A stretch of DNA of 64,000 bases, taken from positions 310,001-374,000 of the forward strand of contig CAJQUW010000597.1 in the NCBI GenBank assembly GCA_907163375.1, in the 5' to 3' direction. The notes beneath the pieces were generated by a model. It searched no databases, was not told the DNA's origin, and saw only the letters and a program-made list of their open reading frames with translations. Every line of letters begins with the position of its first letter. The stretch's first letter is position 1. This stretch comes from Prostheceraeus crozeri (lineage: Eukaryota; Platyhelminthes; Polycladida; Euryleptidae). Shown in pieces: positions 1 to 12,240 of the stretch. Made by a program: the position numbers and the translations under genes.

Positions 1-2079
1 AATCATGTTTGCTGATCTGATTGCTCTCCTGAATAGTTCATGCCGTAGTATATTATACCTATTTTTATCCGGCATCTGAAATACTATGCAGTATACTCAG
101 ATATATGTCGAGTTCTAATCTGAGGGATAGAGCCCAAATACTTAACTCTCTTTTAGTGACAGATTTACAAAATTGAGTGGATAATAATGCGACGTGCAGC
201 ATATATCTTTCCTGAACAAGCTTTCACAAAATTAAAGATATGTTTTTGTACGCAAGACTACAAATTCATTTCAAAAAAAGGCGAAGTCGATAAATTACGA
301 CCGGCTTCAGTCTTTATTTGCCCATCATCAGGTATGTGCAGGTATGGAGGGGAAGCCATCGATTTACATGTATATAGTAAAAAAGAAAACTGATGGAACT
401 TAGTCTAAGATAATAACTCGGTCAGACAATGACCCCCAGCTTGTATGAGAAATCATGTTCGTTCAACAAAGTTCTACTGCTAGGACTATGACTTCGCAGC
501 ATTGCAACTGAAAGCGAAATATCTAACCATGTGCACTGTGCCGACTTTGGCGATTTCTCCGCTATCTACGAAACAGTACACGAAACTCGCTCTTTGCCAT
601 AGCACCAGCAGCAGAACTTTGTTCAAGAGGACTATTCCTCATCCATGCTGCGTGTCTTTCTCTGACCGTCGCATTTTTAGTCAGTTTTATTCACTTTTTA
701 GTCTATGTAATGGATAGAGGAGGCTGTGCGATTCTCTGGGATATAGAGAGGGAAATCAATTGATGAATTCCGAGGGATGTATCAAATAATTTCACGAACT
801 ATGTCAGGGAATCGCATAGCTATCCTCTGTCCGTTATAAAGTATGTCAGGTTATTAGGACCTTAGATATCCGCGATAGAATCCCTCTCTACCGAAATTTT
901 CCCCGGGAACAAATTTTATCAAATATAGAAGGGATTCTGATATACGATTCTGCAGCCATGTAATAATCTGGTATACATTATAAGTTATTAGTTTCCATGC
1001 CTCTACAGTGTGCATACACCTTATGATGGTCAAATAGAGACTGAGGCCGGTCGTAATCTATCGACTTCTTTCTTTTTGTAATAATGTTATTGCATAAAAT
1101 TTTACCAAAAAGAATGAATAGTATTGCAAGCATTGTTTTGTGCTGCATTCTATCTAAATTTGTTATACACTCGTATCATCGTAAAAGTAATAAGACTTAG
1201 GTAAACTGCCATTTCTGACAAAATTTGAGATATTTTCTAAAGCAAATGAGGAGATGTTGAAAATCAGCAAAATAAAAATTCTGAGCTACAAGATGTATGA
1301 TGAAAGTCCGATCACTCATTCTTGACACTCGCATGACGATTAATGCCGGTAGCAAATCTCTCACTAGATCATCACTCATCAGGGACAGGAATAGAAAAGA
1401 TGTTGGATGATTGTTGACGGTCTTTTTTAACAAATATTCTAGCATCTGAGGCCTACTGTTTATTTACGGCGCAGTCATCCTATTCTATATTTTTATTTTT
1501 AGTAATTTGTGCAATCATGTTCTACATGTGCAGTCTTAGGGATCTTGAGAATGACTATCTTTTTGCTGACATTGATCTTAAAAACGGGAAATGAAGGAAC
1601 GATATGTTAATCAAATTTATGTACTTCTGAATACCTGAATAGAAAAATTTTCAGTCACCGTCTTACACCCTTTATCAAATTCTTTGGTGAGATCTTGGAT
1701 TCTTCTAACTTTGACAATACATTCCCCACCCAAATCGTTGACAAAAGCATGGTTAGTCTTTGCCCCATACTATCCATTTTTAAACGGCATTCTGATGACA
1801 AAATGCATGTCATACTACTAGTTCTTGAATTCCATTTTCAGACAATGAATCTCGAAAAGCAATCAACTGATGCATTAAAAAGCCCTAGTTTCATATTCCA
1901 GAATTCAATTTCAATTCATCATCATGGAAGCAAACATAAAACAAAAAGACATTTAATCAATAATGATAAATCATACTATTTCAATTGAATAATTAATAAT
2001 AATAGCTCTGTAAATCATGCTATATATATTTTTTAAGTATGTCAACATTGAGAAAGCTGAGGTTGAATAACAGCGAAAT
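1..2079. other. Non-coding AT-rich DNA
   Basis: I see no convincing gene here. Short open frames exist on both strands but lack recognisable domains, good splice contexts or a composition different from their surroundings. The only structured element is the inverted repeat at 712-832. Confidence 0.6.
712..832. repeat. Imperfect inverted repeat (foldback)
   Basis: The left arm at about 712-742 reads GGATAGAGGAGGCTGTGCGA and the right arm at about 803-832 is its imperfect reverse complement, GACAGAGGATAGCTATGCGA when read on the minus strand. A spacer of about 60 bp separates arms of about 30 bp. It could be a small foldback MITE; no target duplication was recognised. Confidence 0.5.
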
Positions 2080-2620
2080 GATAGAAATAAAATCTTCCTT
2101 AGAATTCCATTTATAAACGAAATTCAAGCTAGAATAGTTCGAGATGAATTGAGAAAAAATAACTGTCGCCAAAATCATGCCATCTTTCGTAACACCCAAA
2201 CCGTTGACGGGACCATTAAGAATGACAAATAATTTCCCGTGTCATAACAACGGCCATTGTAACAACGAGAATATCTGCTGTATGAAAAATGCGGTTTAGC
2301 AAATAAAATGCAAAATTTATAATGAATCATATATTGGCGAATCTCAATGTACTATAAGACGAAGAATATATCAACATCTTACCATGAAAGAAAGCAATGT
2401 TTATAAACATTTCAAAAGTGAACACGCCTCCATTTGTTTAACATCTGATAAGCATAAGATACCGGGTATTAGTTCTAGAGCACAATTTTTCCAGCAGCTA
2501 TGAACGAAAGACAGCAGAGAAATATTATATCTAAGTGAATTCACCAGCTATGAATGCAATGCTCAACCAAAATATTTTTTCAAATTTTGTATGTGAGATT
2601 GTTGATAGAATTCTTTTTAC
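2080..2620 (+). mobile_element. Penelope-like element relic, GIY-YIG end
   Basis: The translation around 2100-2420 keeps the 3' half of a Penelope-like retroelement. A segment starting RIPFINEIQARIV resembles the linker after the reverse transcriptase. It is followed by a Cys/His-rich stretch (CHNNGHCNNENICC) and a GIY-YIG endonuclease core with YNESYIGES, RRRIYQHL and NVYKHFKSEHAS. The frame has in-frame stops, for example just before QIKCKIYNESYIG, so this is a dead fragment. The reverse transcriptase palm motifs are absent. It is clearly diverged from the better preserved PLE at 17705-19518 and represents another lineage or an older insertion. I am fairly sure of the family and unsure of the exact ends. 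Confidence 0.65.
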
Positions 2621-3511
2621 CATCATACTGGCAAAAGAGACAGTCGAAATATTGTCACAATAAGATCTAATTTATTGGCCTCTTCTTTCTTTTTATTTTA
2701 CATATATATCACTGATAAAATGGAAGTGACATCAGATCAAACGATATTTAAATGTTGATCAACTATCGATTTGTCTTGATAATTGTAACAATACTTGATG
2801 AAAACGATGAATGTAATCTTCACAAACCAATCGCTTCAGATTGCGCAACTTTTTTGTCGACCCCCATATTTTCAGACTTTTTATGTTAGATACTCATGTC
2901 ATGAACTTATAATCATTCGAGACGTTGCAATGTAGTGAAGCCACCGAGTTCCCACGGAAGTCTGATGACATTATCTCCATTATTTCACATGAATTTAGTT
3001 CCCAAATTTAATTATTTCGCAAACAGTCATCGATTGTCAAAGTTAACTATTTAGGTTCACAATATTGTACAAAAATTTCCACTTCTGTTAAATTCATAAG
3101 TTGTTTAATAAATCCTTGATAATAAATGCTCGAATTTCTGCTTTCATTACCGGGGATTTTCGATTCATTCAAGTCAATACAGCCAGCCATAATGACAAAT
3201 TTTATCAATTTGTATTAAACAAAGGCTTTGTGTTTATCGATATTCAGATTAAAAGGAAACGAATAAATGATTAAATTGGGTTTTATGACTATCAAATTGT
3301 CTTCTTCATCAACTAAGGCATTTCCTTAACTTAAGCATCTCTGAGACCTTATTGGATAGGAATTCCCGAATGGGATAGGCCTACGAGGTAAGTGCTGAGG
3401 ACGAATCGAAATCCTAAAAATTCATGATAATGGTTTATGGTGAGTTGCTGTCAGATATTTTGCTGGACATCAGAATTTCGAGTTACTTTCTTCAGTTGAT
3501 TACAGTGATGA
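2621..3511. other. Upstream region of the receptor gene
   Basis: No gene is seen. Two acceptor-like sequences (TTACTTTCTTCAG ending near 3495 and TTGATTACAG just before the receptor ATG) leave open a 5' untranslated intron for the receptor transcript. I found no convincing TATA box. Confidence 0.4.
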
Positions 3512-4672
3512 ATGAATAGATCAATGGCTGAATATCTCATCAACGAAACCAAAGATGCCAATGGATCGGCATCGCAAGCACCGCATGTTGAAGTATTTGA
3601 GAGTATGAAATTCTTTAACCTTATTTATCCAATTGTCTTCATATTGGTCGGAGTGCCTGGCAACATGATCTCAATGACTGTGTGGATGAGACGTATTAGA
3701 ACATCTCCTGGCTCTACTTGCCTCTTTCTAACTGTCATGTGTGCGACAGACACCTACGTTTTATGTCACGGATGCCTGAGGAATTTTCTCAAGGCTTTGG
3801 ATCGTTATGTCATCCGAACTGCAGGTAATTCCTCTGATCCTTCCATCGATCCCCGTGTAGTCCTCGGCTGCGGATGTCCAATTTTCCTATTTACTTTGCT
3901 CAGTGATTTATCAGTTTGGTTGATCGTTTTACTCAGTTTTGAACGATTTGTGTGTGCTCGTTATCCGATGCGGGTGCAAAACCTGTGTCGTTTACGTCAT
4001 GGCTACATTGTTCTTCTATTTACTTGGATTTTATTGTCTGTAGTGAACGCACAATTGTTTTTCTTGGTTGGTGTAGGTGAGCGAAATAATCGGATCACAT
4101 GTGTCCGCATTGATGCATTGCCTGCTATTATGACTACCATATGGCCTTATGTTGATTTTGGGATTTATTCACTTTTACCGCTAATCATTATTGTTACATT
4201 TCATCAAATGATACTGATAAGATTGCATCAGAGTCACTCAAAATGCGGTGCGTCACGGTCAAAGCGAGCAGCGAGGATACTTAAGACCATCATCACTATG
4301 TCTATAACTCATTTCCTTTTCACTATGCCGATTGGAATATATTTTCTAATTGACAAATACATATGTAATCCTGCGACCATGTACCGGTGCGATATTCTCA
4401 ACGAAGTTTTCGTCATGCTTCAACTTTGTAATCATTTAACTCATTTTTTTATTTATTCTCGCACTTCCAGTCTATTTATGGTAGATCTCATGTCGATGAT
4501 GCCGACTTTGCAGTGTCTGACCCGAGAGCAACGAGCTCTAATTCGACAAAGGCGTCCTCGCAATTCACAATTAGTAGCCGAATTCCAACATATAGAAAGA
4601 ACGAATGGTCCAATGGAACTGACCGAAATGACTTCATTTATTCATCAAAAACTAAGTGTGGTACATCTCTGA
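3512..4672 (+). CDS. Class A (rhodopsin-like) G-protein-coupled receptor, peptide-receptor-like
   Basis: A 386-residue single-exon ORF with seven hydrophobic segments. TM1 holds GVPGN (N51, the 1.50 position). TM2 has D80. The start of TM3 has C120/C122 and TM3 ends ERF (144-146) instead of DRY. TM4 has W172. The second extracellular loop has C197, the likely disulfide partner. TM5 ends near P223. TM6 has FLFTMP (268-273). TM7 carries N307 and Y315 in NHLTHFFIY, where NPxxY is usual. Extracellular N-glycosylation sequons occur at N2, N11, N17 and N106. The third intracellular loop is short and basic (KCGASRSKRAAR). These features fit a plasma-membrane receptor close to the FMRFamide/peptide-receptor-like groups expanded in invertebrates; the ligand cannot be inferred. 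The first in-frame ATG (3512) is used, but M5 is an alternative start. An intact frame with a polyadenylation signal downstream suggests a live gene. Confidence 0.88.
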   Translation: MNRSMAEYLINETKDANGSASQAPHVEVFESMKFFNLIYPIVFILVGVPGNMISMTVWMRRIRTSPGSTCLFLTVMCATDTYVLCHGCLRNFLKALDRYVIRTAGNSSDPSIDPRVVLGCGCPIFLFTLLSDLSVWLIVLLSFERFVCARYPMRVQNLCRLRHGYIVLLFTWILLSVVNAQLFFLVGVGERNNRITCVRIDALPAIMTTIWPYVDFGIYSLLPLIIIVTFHQMILIRLHQSHSKCGASRSKRAARILKTIITMSITHFLFTMPIGIYFLIDKYICNPATMYRCDILNEVFVMLQLCNHLTHFFIYSRTSSLFMVDLMSMMPTLQCLTREQRALIRQRRPRNSQLVAEFQHIERTNGPMELTEMTSFIHQKLSVVHL

Positions 4673-7600
4673 GATACATTAAAAAATGTCAGTATTTTCT
4701 CATCATTCGTCCAAAATACAGTTGGACGAATAAGGTATACACATGTACTTGCAGATTATGTTTGTGATATCAGCTTGATATCACCGTGATTACTGTAAGA
4801 CCATCACTTTTCATCTGTGGCATGTAAATGTGACGTCATTTTCATATTAAATGTGAATATTTTTAGTCATTTTGAAATGCTAAAGACACGCTAAGAACGC
4901 GAGGATCAATCGAACTTTGGGTGGACTTATTTATCTAATTTCGTTCGCATTATCTCAAATAGAAATCGTTCTCGAATAGATTCCGCAATAAAATTGTAGA
5001 AAGTCTAGCTTCCCATCGTAAAATAATTTCTCTGCATGCGACTGCATGTAGCATCTATATGTAAATTCAATGAAATTAATGTTCAGAGTATATAACTTGC
5101 TGATCCACTTCTACCTATGTTGTTGTAAAAAGTATTCAGTTTCTAAGGGAAAGTGTCAGAGTTCTAAGCATCGCTCGATGTTGCAATTGGCAAAGTTGGA
5201 GCCAACACGGGCGGTCCTCGATCCTTAAAATGCGACTGGCCCTGGCCCTGGCCCGGGTTGCCGATTTTCAAGAAAATTTTCCTTGATATCCTCTTAGACT
5301 TTACATTTCCGCTAGACTGCATTGATGCACGATCGAGTTTAATTTGTTCGGTTTGCCATCACATCTGTCATGAAGAACGCTAATGCCATTGGATACTGAT
5401 GGTTAAGAGTTAGGACCAGGATTTAAGAAAACATATATTTTGTGATGTTTTAAAACCAAAGAGATATGATGTTTCTTTAAATGCTCTCATAGTCCATGTT
5501 TATGACGTTTTCTGAAATTTTCAACCAATTGAATGATCTGTCACCGTTATGGGTCGTTTTATAGACTAAATAAGACAACCCTGAGCTGAAACTAAATATG
5601 CCAAACCAACGAGCTTTCATAGGATTAAGCATGTCTTCGGTCGGTCTACAGGCATCGAAATTCATTATGTCTACTTCCCTTTTGTTGTCATGCTGACGTC
5701 TCTTTTTGAAAGTCTTCTACAAATTTAAGGAAAGTTGCTATCCTCGCCCACATCTACCCGTTAACAATCAAAAGCCGTAGTCATCCCGTTTCTGTTGCAA
5801 CGCCTAAATCTTATCCTAGAGTTGTAACCGGCTTTATTACCTTGCACTGACGTAGGATGTCTCACTCTGCAGATGTCCTGCCCCTGTCACCTTTGAAACT
5901 GTCTTCCACAAAACACCGGTAAATGCAGAATTCTGCTCTTTACACGTCGTGAAAGTGCTATTCTTTATTTCTTTCACATGCACTCAAATTTCTGACTAAA
6001 ATCTACAGTCTACTGTGTGGCCTAGATATTGTCGTCGGTCGGGTGTTAAAACCTGCTATCCCCCAAAATTGAAAATTTTGCTAAGCCACTGCGATCTTCA
6101 AATTTAGATACTTATCACAGCAAAATAATCATGAATACTGACCGCACAGTATCCAGAAATTATCATAAACACAGTCCTATGGTTCCTGCTTGAAATTTTC
6201 TCAATATTTTGCTTCTGTGGCACAGTTTACTTCCAGTGGCTTAGCAAGTTTTGACACCTCGTCGACGTTGTCCTCCTTTCCAAAAACGATTCTCTTCTAT
6301 CGGATGGGTGAGAAATGCAATTTCTATTTTCCTGGATATGGAAAAATTACTCTGATGTTGATTGATCGGTAAAAATTCATCACTTCCCAACAAAATGAAA
6401 AGCGATTCATGGTGGTATACTCGTATACCAACTTCTCGACACGAAGGAACTTAATACTCGGAATACTGGCAAAACAGGATTACTCGGATTTCATATCGTG
6501 AGGTGTCATTAAACGACAGATGAAAGATTTTGATGCAACATTATATTGCAATATTATTGCATATATTATTGCAATAAATTACGTTGTTAGCTAGTAATAT
6601 AAAATATATTTCTCTGCTTCAACTACAGCTGTGAAGACGATTTCGTAAGTACTTATGAGTAGTCTGAAATAATATATTATGAGATGCCGATTTTTTTCTA
6701 ATGGAACCTCTAGGCTCTCCTTCATTTTGACTTTTTAGCTCGGTTCTATGAGAGGCTCGGTGAAAGTGAAACATTGTTGATAAATTGCTGCAAAGACATT
6801 AAATTACTTTAATTTGTTTTAATGATTTATTTCACAATTTACTGCGGAAAATCTTGCAAAAAATTTAAGCAAGATGTCAATTCGACTTGTAAAATTGTGA
6901 CTAATTCTTTCATCAACTATTTCACAGAGTACTTTATTCTGCATTATCAGAACTTTATCTCCATCGAGGTTGATCTGAATGGGGTCAACCTCTTCCAAAT
7001 TTTCAGATATTTACGCTCATGAATGATCTTATTGGTCACGAATATTGCTCTTGGTCATTACATACTTGCATAGGAAAGTAACTTATACACATTTGCTTCA
7101 TTTTGTCACTTTGCTACTTCTCTTTATCAACAGTTCCGCTTTTGACGCATTTCAATTGTTCTTTATAACCGCAATTACTCTTAGAAAAATATACTTGTAC
7201 ATAAATATTGTTTATATAATTATTGAGCTATCATCCATTAGTGCATGAATTTTCTCATGGAATTACATCTGAGTGTTAAATCACTAATTATGTTCGATAA
7301 TCTCATTTGTCAGAAATTCGGCTATATTGTCAGTTTTGCCAGCTTCGTTAATCATAGTCGTAAGGTGCTTCAGCATCTAATGAAATGACGATAGGATATT
7401 TGCCAGGCATTTTGAATTATAAATTTCTGCCTTATAGCGACTCATCATTCCCTCAGTGTAATATGTGGCTGTGATGCAATGCAAAAAGATCATTTATCTG
7501 CCTTACTTGACACTGCGTTGCTTGCGAATACATTTCACATCTTTCATTAGAGATGCATAAAAATAGTGAAGACGTAATGGCGTAGCTTGTTTACTTTCTC

Positions 7601-7954
7601 AATATGCGATTTAAGCGCGTGAAAAGCCAGAATCAAGGAAATGGAGAAATGACGTTGATTATCAAAGGAGTATCCTCAAAGCTGAAATCATATCAAATTT
7701 AGTATCAGTAGCAGACAATACAATATCGATGGATAACGACAATTGTTGACTAAGAGAACTAACCTAGACATGTGGAGCGATTACATTGTAAGTCGGCTAG
7801 ATAATAATTCCACCGATTTTCGAGAACTTTGGGGTAACTGATTCCCTTTTTGCTTGGATTAGGATAAGACGTATTTTTGGCATTAAATTACTATTGCTGC
7901 TTTTCTTTAATCTCTTAATGCAGTCCCACATAGGAGTCCTATGAATGTCTTGTA
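4673..7954. other. Non-coding intergenic DNA
   Basis: Beyond the receptor 3' UTR I recognise no gene. Minor structure includes a CCCTGG-rich patch near 5235-5260 and alternating ATTGCAAT/ATATT motifs near 6540-6585. Short ORFs show no domain similarity. Confidence 0.5.
4987..4992 (+). promoter_or_regulatory. Candidate polyadenylation signal of the receptor gene
   Basis: A canonical AATAAA lies about 315 bp after the receptor stop codon, giving a plausible 3' UTR length. AATAAA also occurs by chance in AT-rich DNA, so this is only a candidate. Confidence 0.35.
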
Positions 7955-8073
7955 GGATAAATGAATGTCCTGTCGACCCTTTTGCACCTTGACGTGGATG
8001 GGGCTTGATAGACTTCTCATCAAGCCCCATCCACGTCAAGGTGCAAGAGGGTCGACAAGACATTCATTTATCC
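7955..8073. repeat. Near-perfect 55-bp-arm hairpin with 9-nt loop
   Basis: The left arm (7955-8009) and right arm (8019-8073) are reverse complements at 53 of 55 positions, around the loop AGACTTCTC (8010-8018). The arms contain GCACCTTGACGTGGATGGGG and its complement. One mismatch would be a G-U pair in RNA from one strand. Such a long, short-loop perfect stem could be the precursor of a young microRNA or other small RNAs, or a palindromic foldback transposon. I see no flanking target duplication or coding content. Confidence 0.8.
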
Positions 8074-10959
8074 ACTAGCAGATTTATATAGAGCTGTAAA
8101 ATGTAGATTTCCATTACTACGTGAACTCTAGCCACACTTCCTCACTTTGAAATCGCAACAGCAGTGCACAATGGCTTTCGAGACACGTTAAATGCTAAGT
8201 AGCAAGCATTACGAAATGTGACATAGAAAGCGATTGTAATCAAAAAGAAGATTGAAAAACGATATACTAAAAAACTGCGAAGATCCCGGAGAGGAAGAAC
8301 AGCATGGTTAAACGCCTCAAAACCCGAAACTTCATACTAGTGAAATGTCCAGATCATAAAGATTGTAGACTGCCAGTTCACTTGAGCATTAAATAGAAAG
8401 GTGTCCTCAGACTTGAATAATGTTAGCATACATTCCTTGACAGCCGTGGACGCTCGTTTCGCCCTGCAACGTCTCGTCAACACGACTCGAAATGGCCCAA
8501 ACTGGCTTAAGATGTCTAGAAATGACCGAATAGGCTGAAGAACTGCACAGCAGGCTGTTGGTGTTGTTTATCTTGACTTTGCCGTGCGGCTGATTATCAC
8601 GAATATTAATTTGGAAATTCCTAAAAGATAAAATTTTGTCAAATGTCAAGTCACGGTACTGTATTTCCTCTAGCAAACGCCGTTGCGTTTATTTACAATC
8701 GCCTACTTTTAACTGAGGCGTTCATTACAGGGCGACATTTATTAAAATGTAAGATTTTCCTCATCACATTTTTCCAAATTGAATAACAATAATGATTGTA
8801 GGTAAATGATCTTAACGGAAAATTATCAATGAGAACTGAAAACTCATCTAGCAGCTTTCTTACTGCATCACCGATATATTCTTGATCAACAATGGCGTGG
8901 TGGCATCGACCATGATTGAACACAGCATGTGACTAGAAATGTTTTGAAAGTAACATTGAAGTAATATTCTGTTAACTTTGAAAGTGAATTGTGACACTTT
9001 TTTAATAAAAGTCAAAAATTATGAAAATAAGAAATCCTCGCGCTCAATAATCAGTTTCACGAAATACGCGAAATGCGAGCCTTTGACGCGAAATGGAGAG
9101 TGACAGTACGCGAAATTTTTATAATGACAAATTTGTGATATTTAGAAGTCTTCTTGATATTCATCCTATTTCTGTTCAAAAAAAATTGTTACAAAGTTCT
9201 CGATTATTGCAGTCAGAGGATGTCACTCAGTGTTATGTGGTTAAATTCACCACAAGTATATTTGATGTAAACTTTTAGGCTTAATTGATTCGGTTAACAG
9301 TTTAAATTTTGTCTGAGATTCATTTGTTGTAAGCACCGGTACCCATTGATTAATAACCTTCTATTGGAGGAATTCAACTTAAAGGGTAGACTTTTTCTTC
9401 TATGATGTAAATCACGAATTTCATGATAAACAGAACTTGTGTGGATTTGTACACGATTAGATCATTTCAGGTTTCGTAAGGAATCTCAAAGTTTCATGCT
9501 TTGTTCAAATCAATCTCATCGTATCAATATCTGTCACCGAATTCAATATCAATTCTCATCTTTCATGCTTTCAACTTGTTTTTACGACAAGCTTTAATTA
9601 ATTTGTTAAGGTAAGTTTATGAACAATCAGCGTTTAGTGATATATCTTTCTATCAGCGTTTTCATTGACCGATCGGAGCATTTCGATGAATTCTCAATAA
9701 TATTCCAATTTTCATCGCATGAGGTTTCTCAATTTTCATCACATTAAATACAAGGTAAGTCTGCATGTAAATGGCTGTACGCCATGCTTTATCACAGTAA
9801 ATGTACAGTCAGAATGAGATCAATAGAATGTGAATTCCAGTTTCTGTTTTCAATTAATACGTGTATACATGTATGTATATCCTAGTGGGAATAAGGAATT
9901 TCTGTTTTTTTATGCATATAGAACTGCATGTATGACATCGTAGTTAGTTCATCGTATCCGAGTCATATGTTGGGTTGTTAACTCTTCTAGTAATAAATTT
10001 CATTACTACAGTGATGGTCGAACCGTCTTTAATGTTAACAATGTTTTCGTGTTTTCGCTCTTTTTCTCAGACATGTGCTAAGTGAGCATTGCTTTGATTG
10101 GGGAACTACTACTAGACGTAGTAGAGACTTGAACAATTTAAGCACTGACTTGTTATACAGCTTTTCTTCCAACGAGGTACTCATACCTCGTATATTGTAG
10201 TTTAGGCTTCTCCGAGCGATGAAGAGTCCTCGTATAACGAAACGCCTCCACGTCTACCAAGGAATTCAATGCTTAAATTGTTCAAATATGCGGACGTTTT
10301 TCGAGTATATGCCGAAGCGAACTGGCACTCCACTCTACTTCAGTCAATCTACTTTTTGGTGAATGGTTAATTAAACGTTGACGCCATTACTATGAGACAT
10401 TGATCAAAGACATTTACCTGCCACGCGTGTATGAATAATTACTTTTTACGATCCACCACAATTTCTTATGGGTTCGTAGGCTTTACAAATAGGGAAATTG
10501 TAGTATTAGGTTCTTCACTTCAGTTAGTACAGTATGAAGATGCACCCGAGCTTATGAGAATGAAGAAGATATTGATTAGTTTTTGTAACACAATATTTCA
10601 AAATTACAGTCCTACTACCATCTGCTCAGGGTAAACGGAATTCTATCATTTAATAGGACAGAATCATTTGGTTTTAACGGGGACTCAAGTTCGTTGGTTA
10701 GCCGTCTGGCTCCCAGTGTTATGTATTATTTGAGATTGCTGTAATTCTTTTAACTTCATGAGGACTAACATCATTTTCTGCGGTACCTCGTCGTGAATTA
10801 AATCGATGTCAAGTCCCTTATTTCAATATGTAATAACTATAAGATATCGCAGTAAATTTCACCTTTATTTTAACAGTCATTACATTTGGCATAGAAGCAA
10901 TCATTTTTAAACCCTAAATCAGTCTTTTTTATTTTCAGGTTCCTGTAAGCTCTCATAGT
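8074..10959. other. Non-coding DNA with minor inverted repeats
   Basis: No gene is supported. A 19-bp inverted pair, TTGAACAATTTAAGCACTG near 10131 and its complement near 10268-10286, brackets about 140 bp that also hold a small hairpin (CGAGGTA/TACCTCG). Minus-strand open frames at 8407-8923 lack recognisable motifs. Confidence 0.45.
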
Positions 10960-12240
10960 CATCGCACGTGTCATTCACTTTCTCGATGCCCTCCGCCACT
11001 TGTTCGAAGAAAAAATATGTGAATGATCGCACTAAGAACATTTACAACACCCTCAAAGACCCGAAAACCCTGCTTGTCCTTGAGTTCCTATCCGATGCAT
11101 TGATACCATCACATCAATTTGAGCTTCTATTTCAAAGATCAGGATGTTGTGTTCACGTATTGCATGAAGCGATTCTCAAGTTATACCGGCGCTGTCTTGT
11201 AAGGTTCATAAAACCGTCATGCATCGCATCGAGCGAAAGTGCTGGAAAACCGACGTCGATAAAGCTGAAAATTGGCTCGGTCACTACAGTATAATCATAG
11301 GCAAAAAAGCGCGAATACCTTTGTGCGAGATGGCAAGCCCACTATCAGCAGGTTGTTATCAACGCTGTGTGAGCCTTTTTCATAACTGGCTCAAGGAAAT
11401 TGAAGGAATATCCTTTCGGAAATCGTTTCCTGAAGTATTGTAAATTTTTAGAACCTGGCGAGCATGGAAACAAAAACCTCGAGAAATGGTTGAAAAAATT
11501 GGCGCACGACATGCCCGCGGTGGTGAAGAAGCTGAGAAGTCTCAGTTGACAGTTGAAGCCAGATTATTCCAAGTGTGGCTGACTGAGCAATCGGCAAGAC
11601 AAAAGTTTTTCGTGTGATGTTAGTACATACTGGGCAGAGGTTGAGAAGATGGGAAAATTCCCTTTGCTTACTAAAGTTGCGAAAGCTGTTTTCATATTGC
11701 CATATGGAAATGCGGCTTCTCAACACTTTCCGATATTGTAACAAAAAAGCGAAAGAGTCTTCATCTGGAAACCATCAAGGCTTCGGTCGTCTCAAAATCT
11801 ATCTTGAAATGTATGGAGTGGAGTAATTCTACCGTACCTGTTAATCTTGAGTTCAGCCGAAGTGTCGTGACAGCTTATTCTAAATACAACACGATGATTC
11901 ACGAAAGGCGTGAAAAAGAGGAAGCCGAGAAGGGTGAGGCATTAGAGAAGGAGATAATCGAAATTAGACGCATTGACGAAGGCAAATGAAGAAGCCGTAG
12001 CGCACAAATTGAAGGAAAGGAGAGATTGTACAAACTTTTAGAAGAAGCTCAGTGCCAAGCCTTGAAGTCTGACGAACAACTGGAAGAACTTAGATCGGAG
12101 CAGCACAGGCTAGGCCAGAGGCAGAAGTGCATATCTGAACAAATTGACACGACTGCGTCGTGACGCCACGCCGATGTCGCAGCACACGAAGGCTCATCAG
12201 CTAAATGACCCAGTTGCTGAACGAACGAACTACTTGTATT
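10960..12240 (+). pseudogene. hAT-like transposase relic (C-terminal half)
   Basis: Pieces in several frames resemble the C-terminal half of a hAT-type transposase. An early segment (about 11050-11210) reads KDPKTLLVLEFLSDALIPSH followed by FELLFQRS and FIKP. A central piece near 11450-11550 has GNKNLEKWLKKLAHDMPAVV. A third piece near 11600-11720 has STYWAEVEKMGKFPLL, then KVAKAVFILPYGNA, matching the Y-W and L-P-x-G-N-A positions of the hAT dimerisation region. It ends with AYSKYNTMIHERREKEEAEK in a charged coiled-coil tail (about 11860-12000). Frameshifts and stops separate the pieces, so it is not functional. Terminal inverted repeats and a target duplication were not found. A decayed domesticated hAT-derived host gene is an alternative reading. 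Confidence 0.55.

Noticed and set aside
5235-5262. CCCTGG repeats as a regulatory GC box array
   Set aside because: Only three to four short units; too little to support a function.
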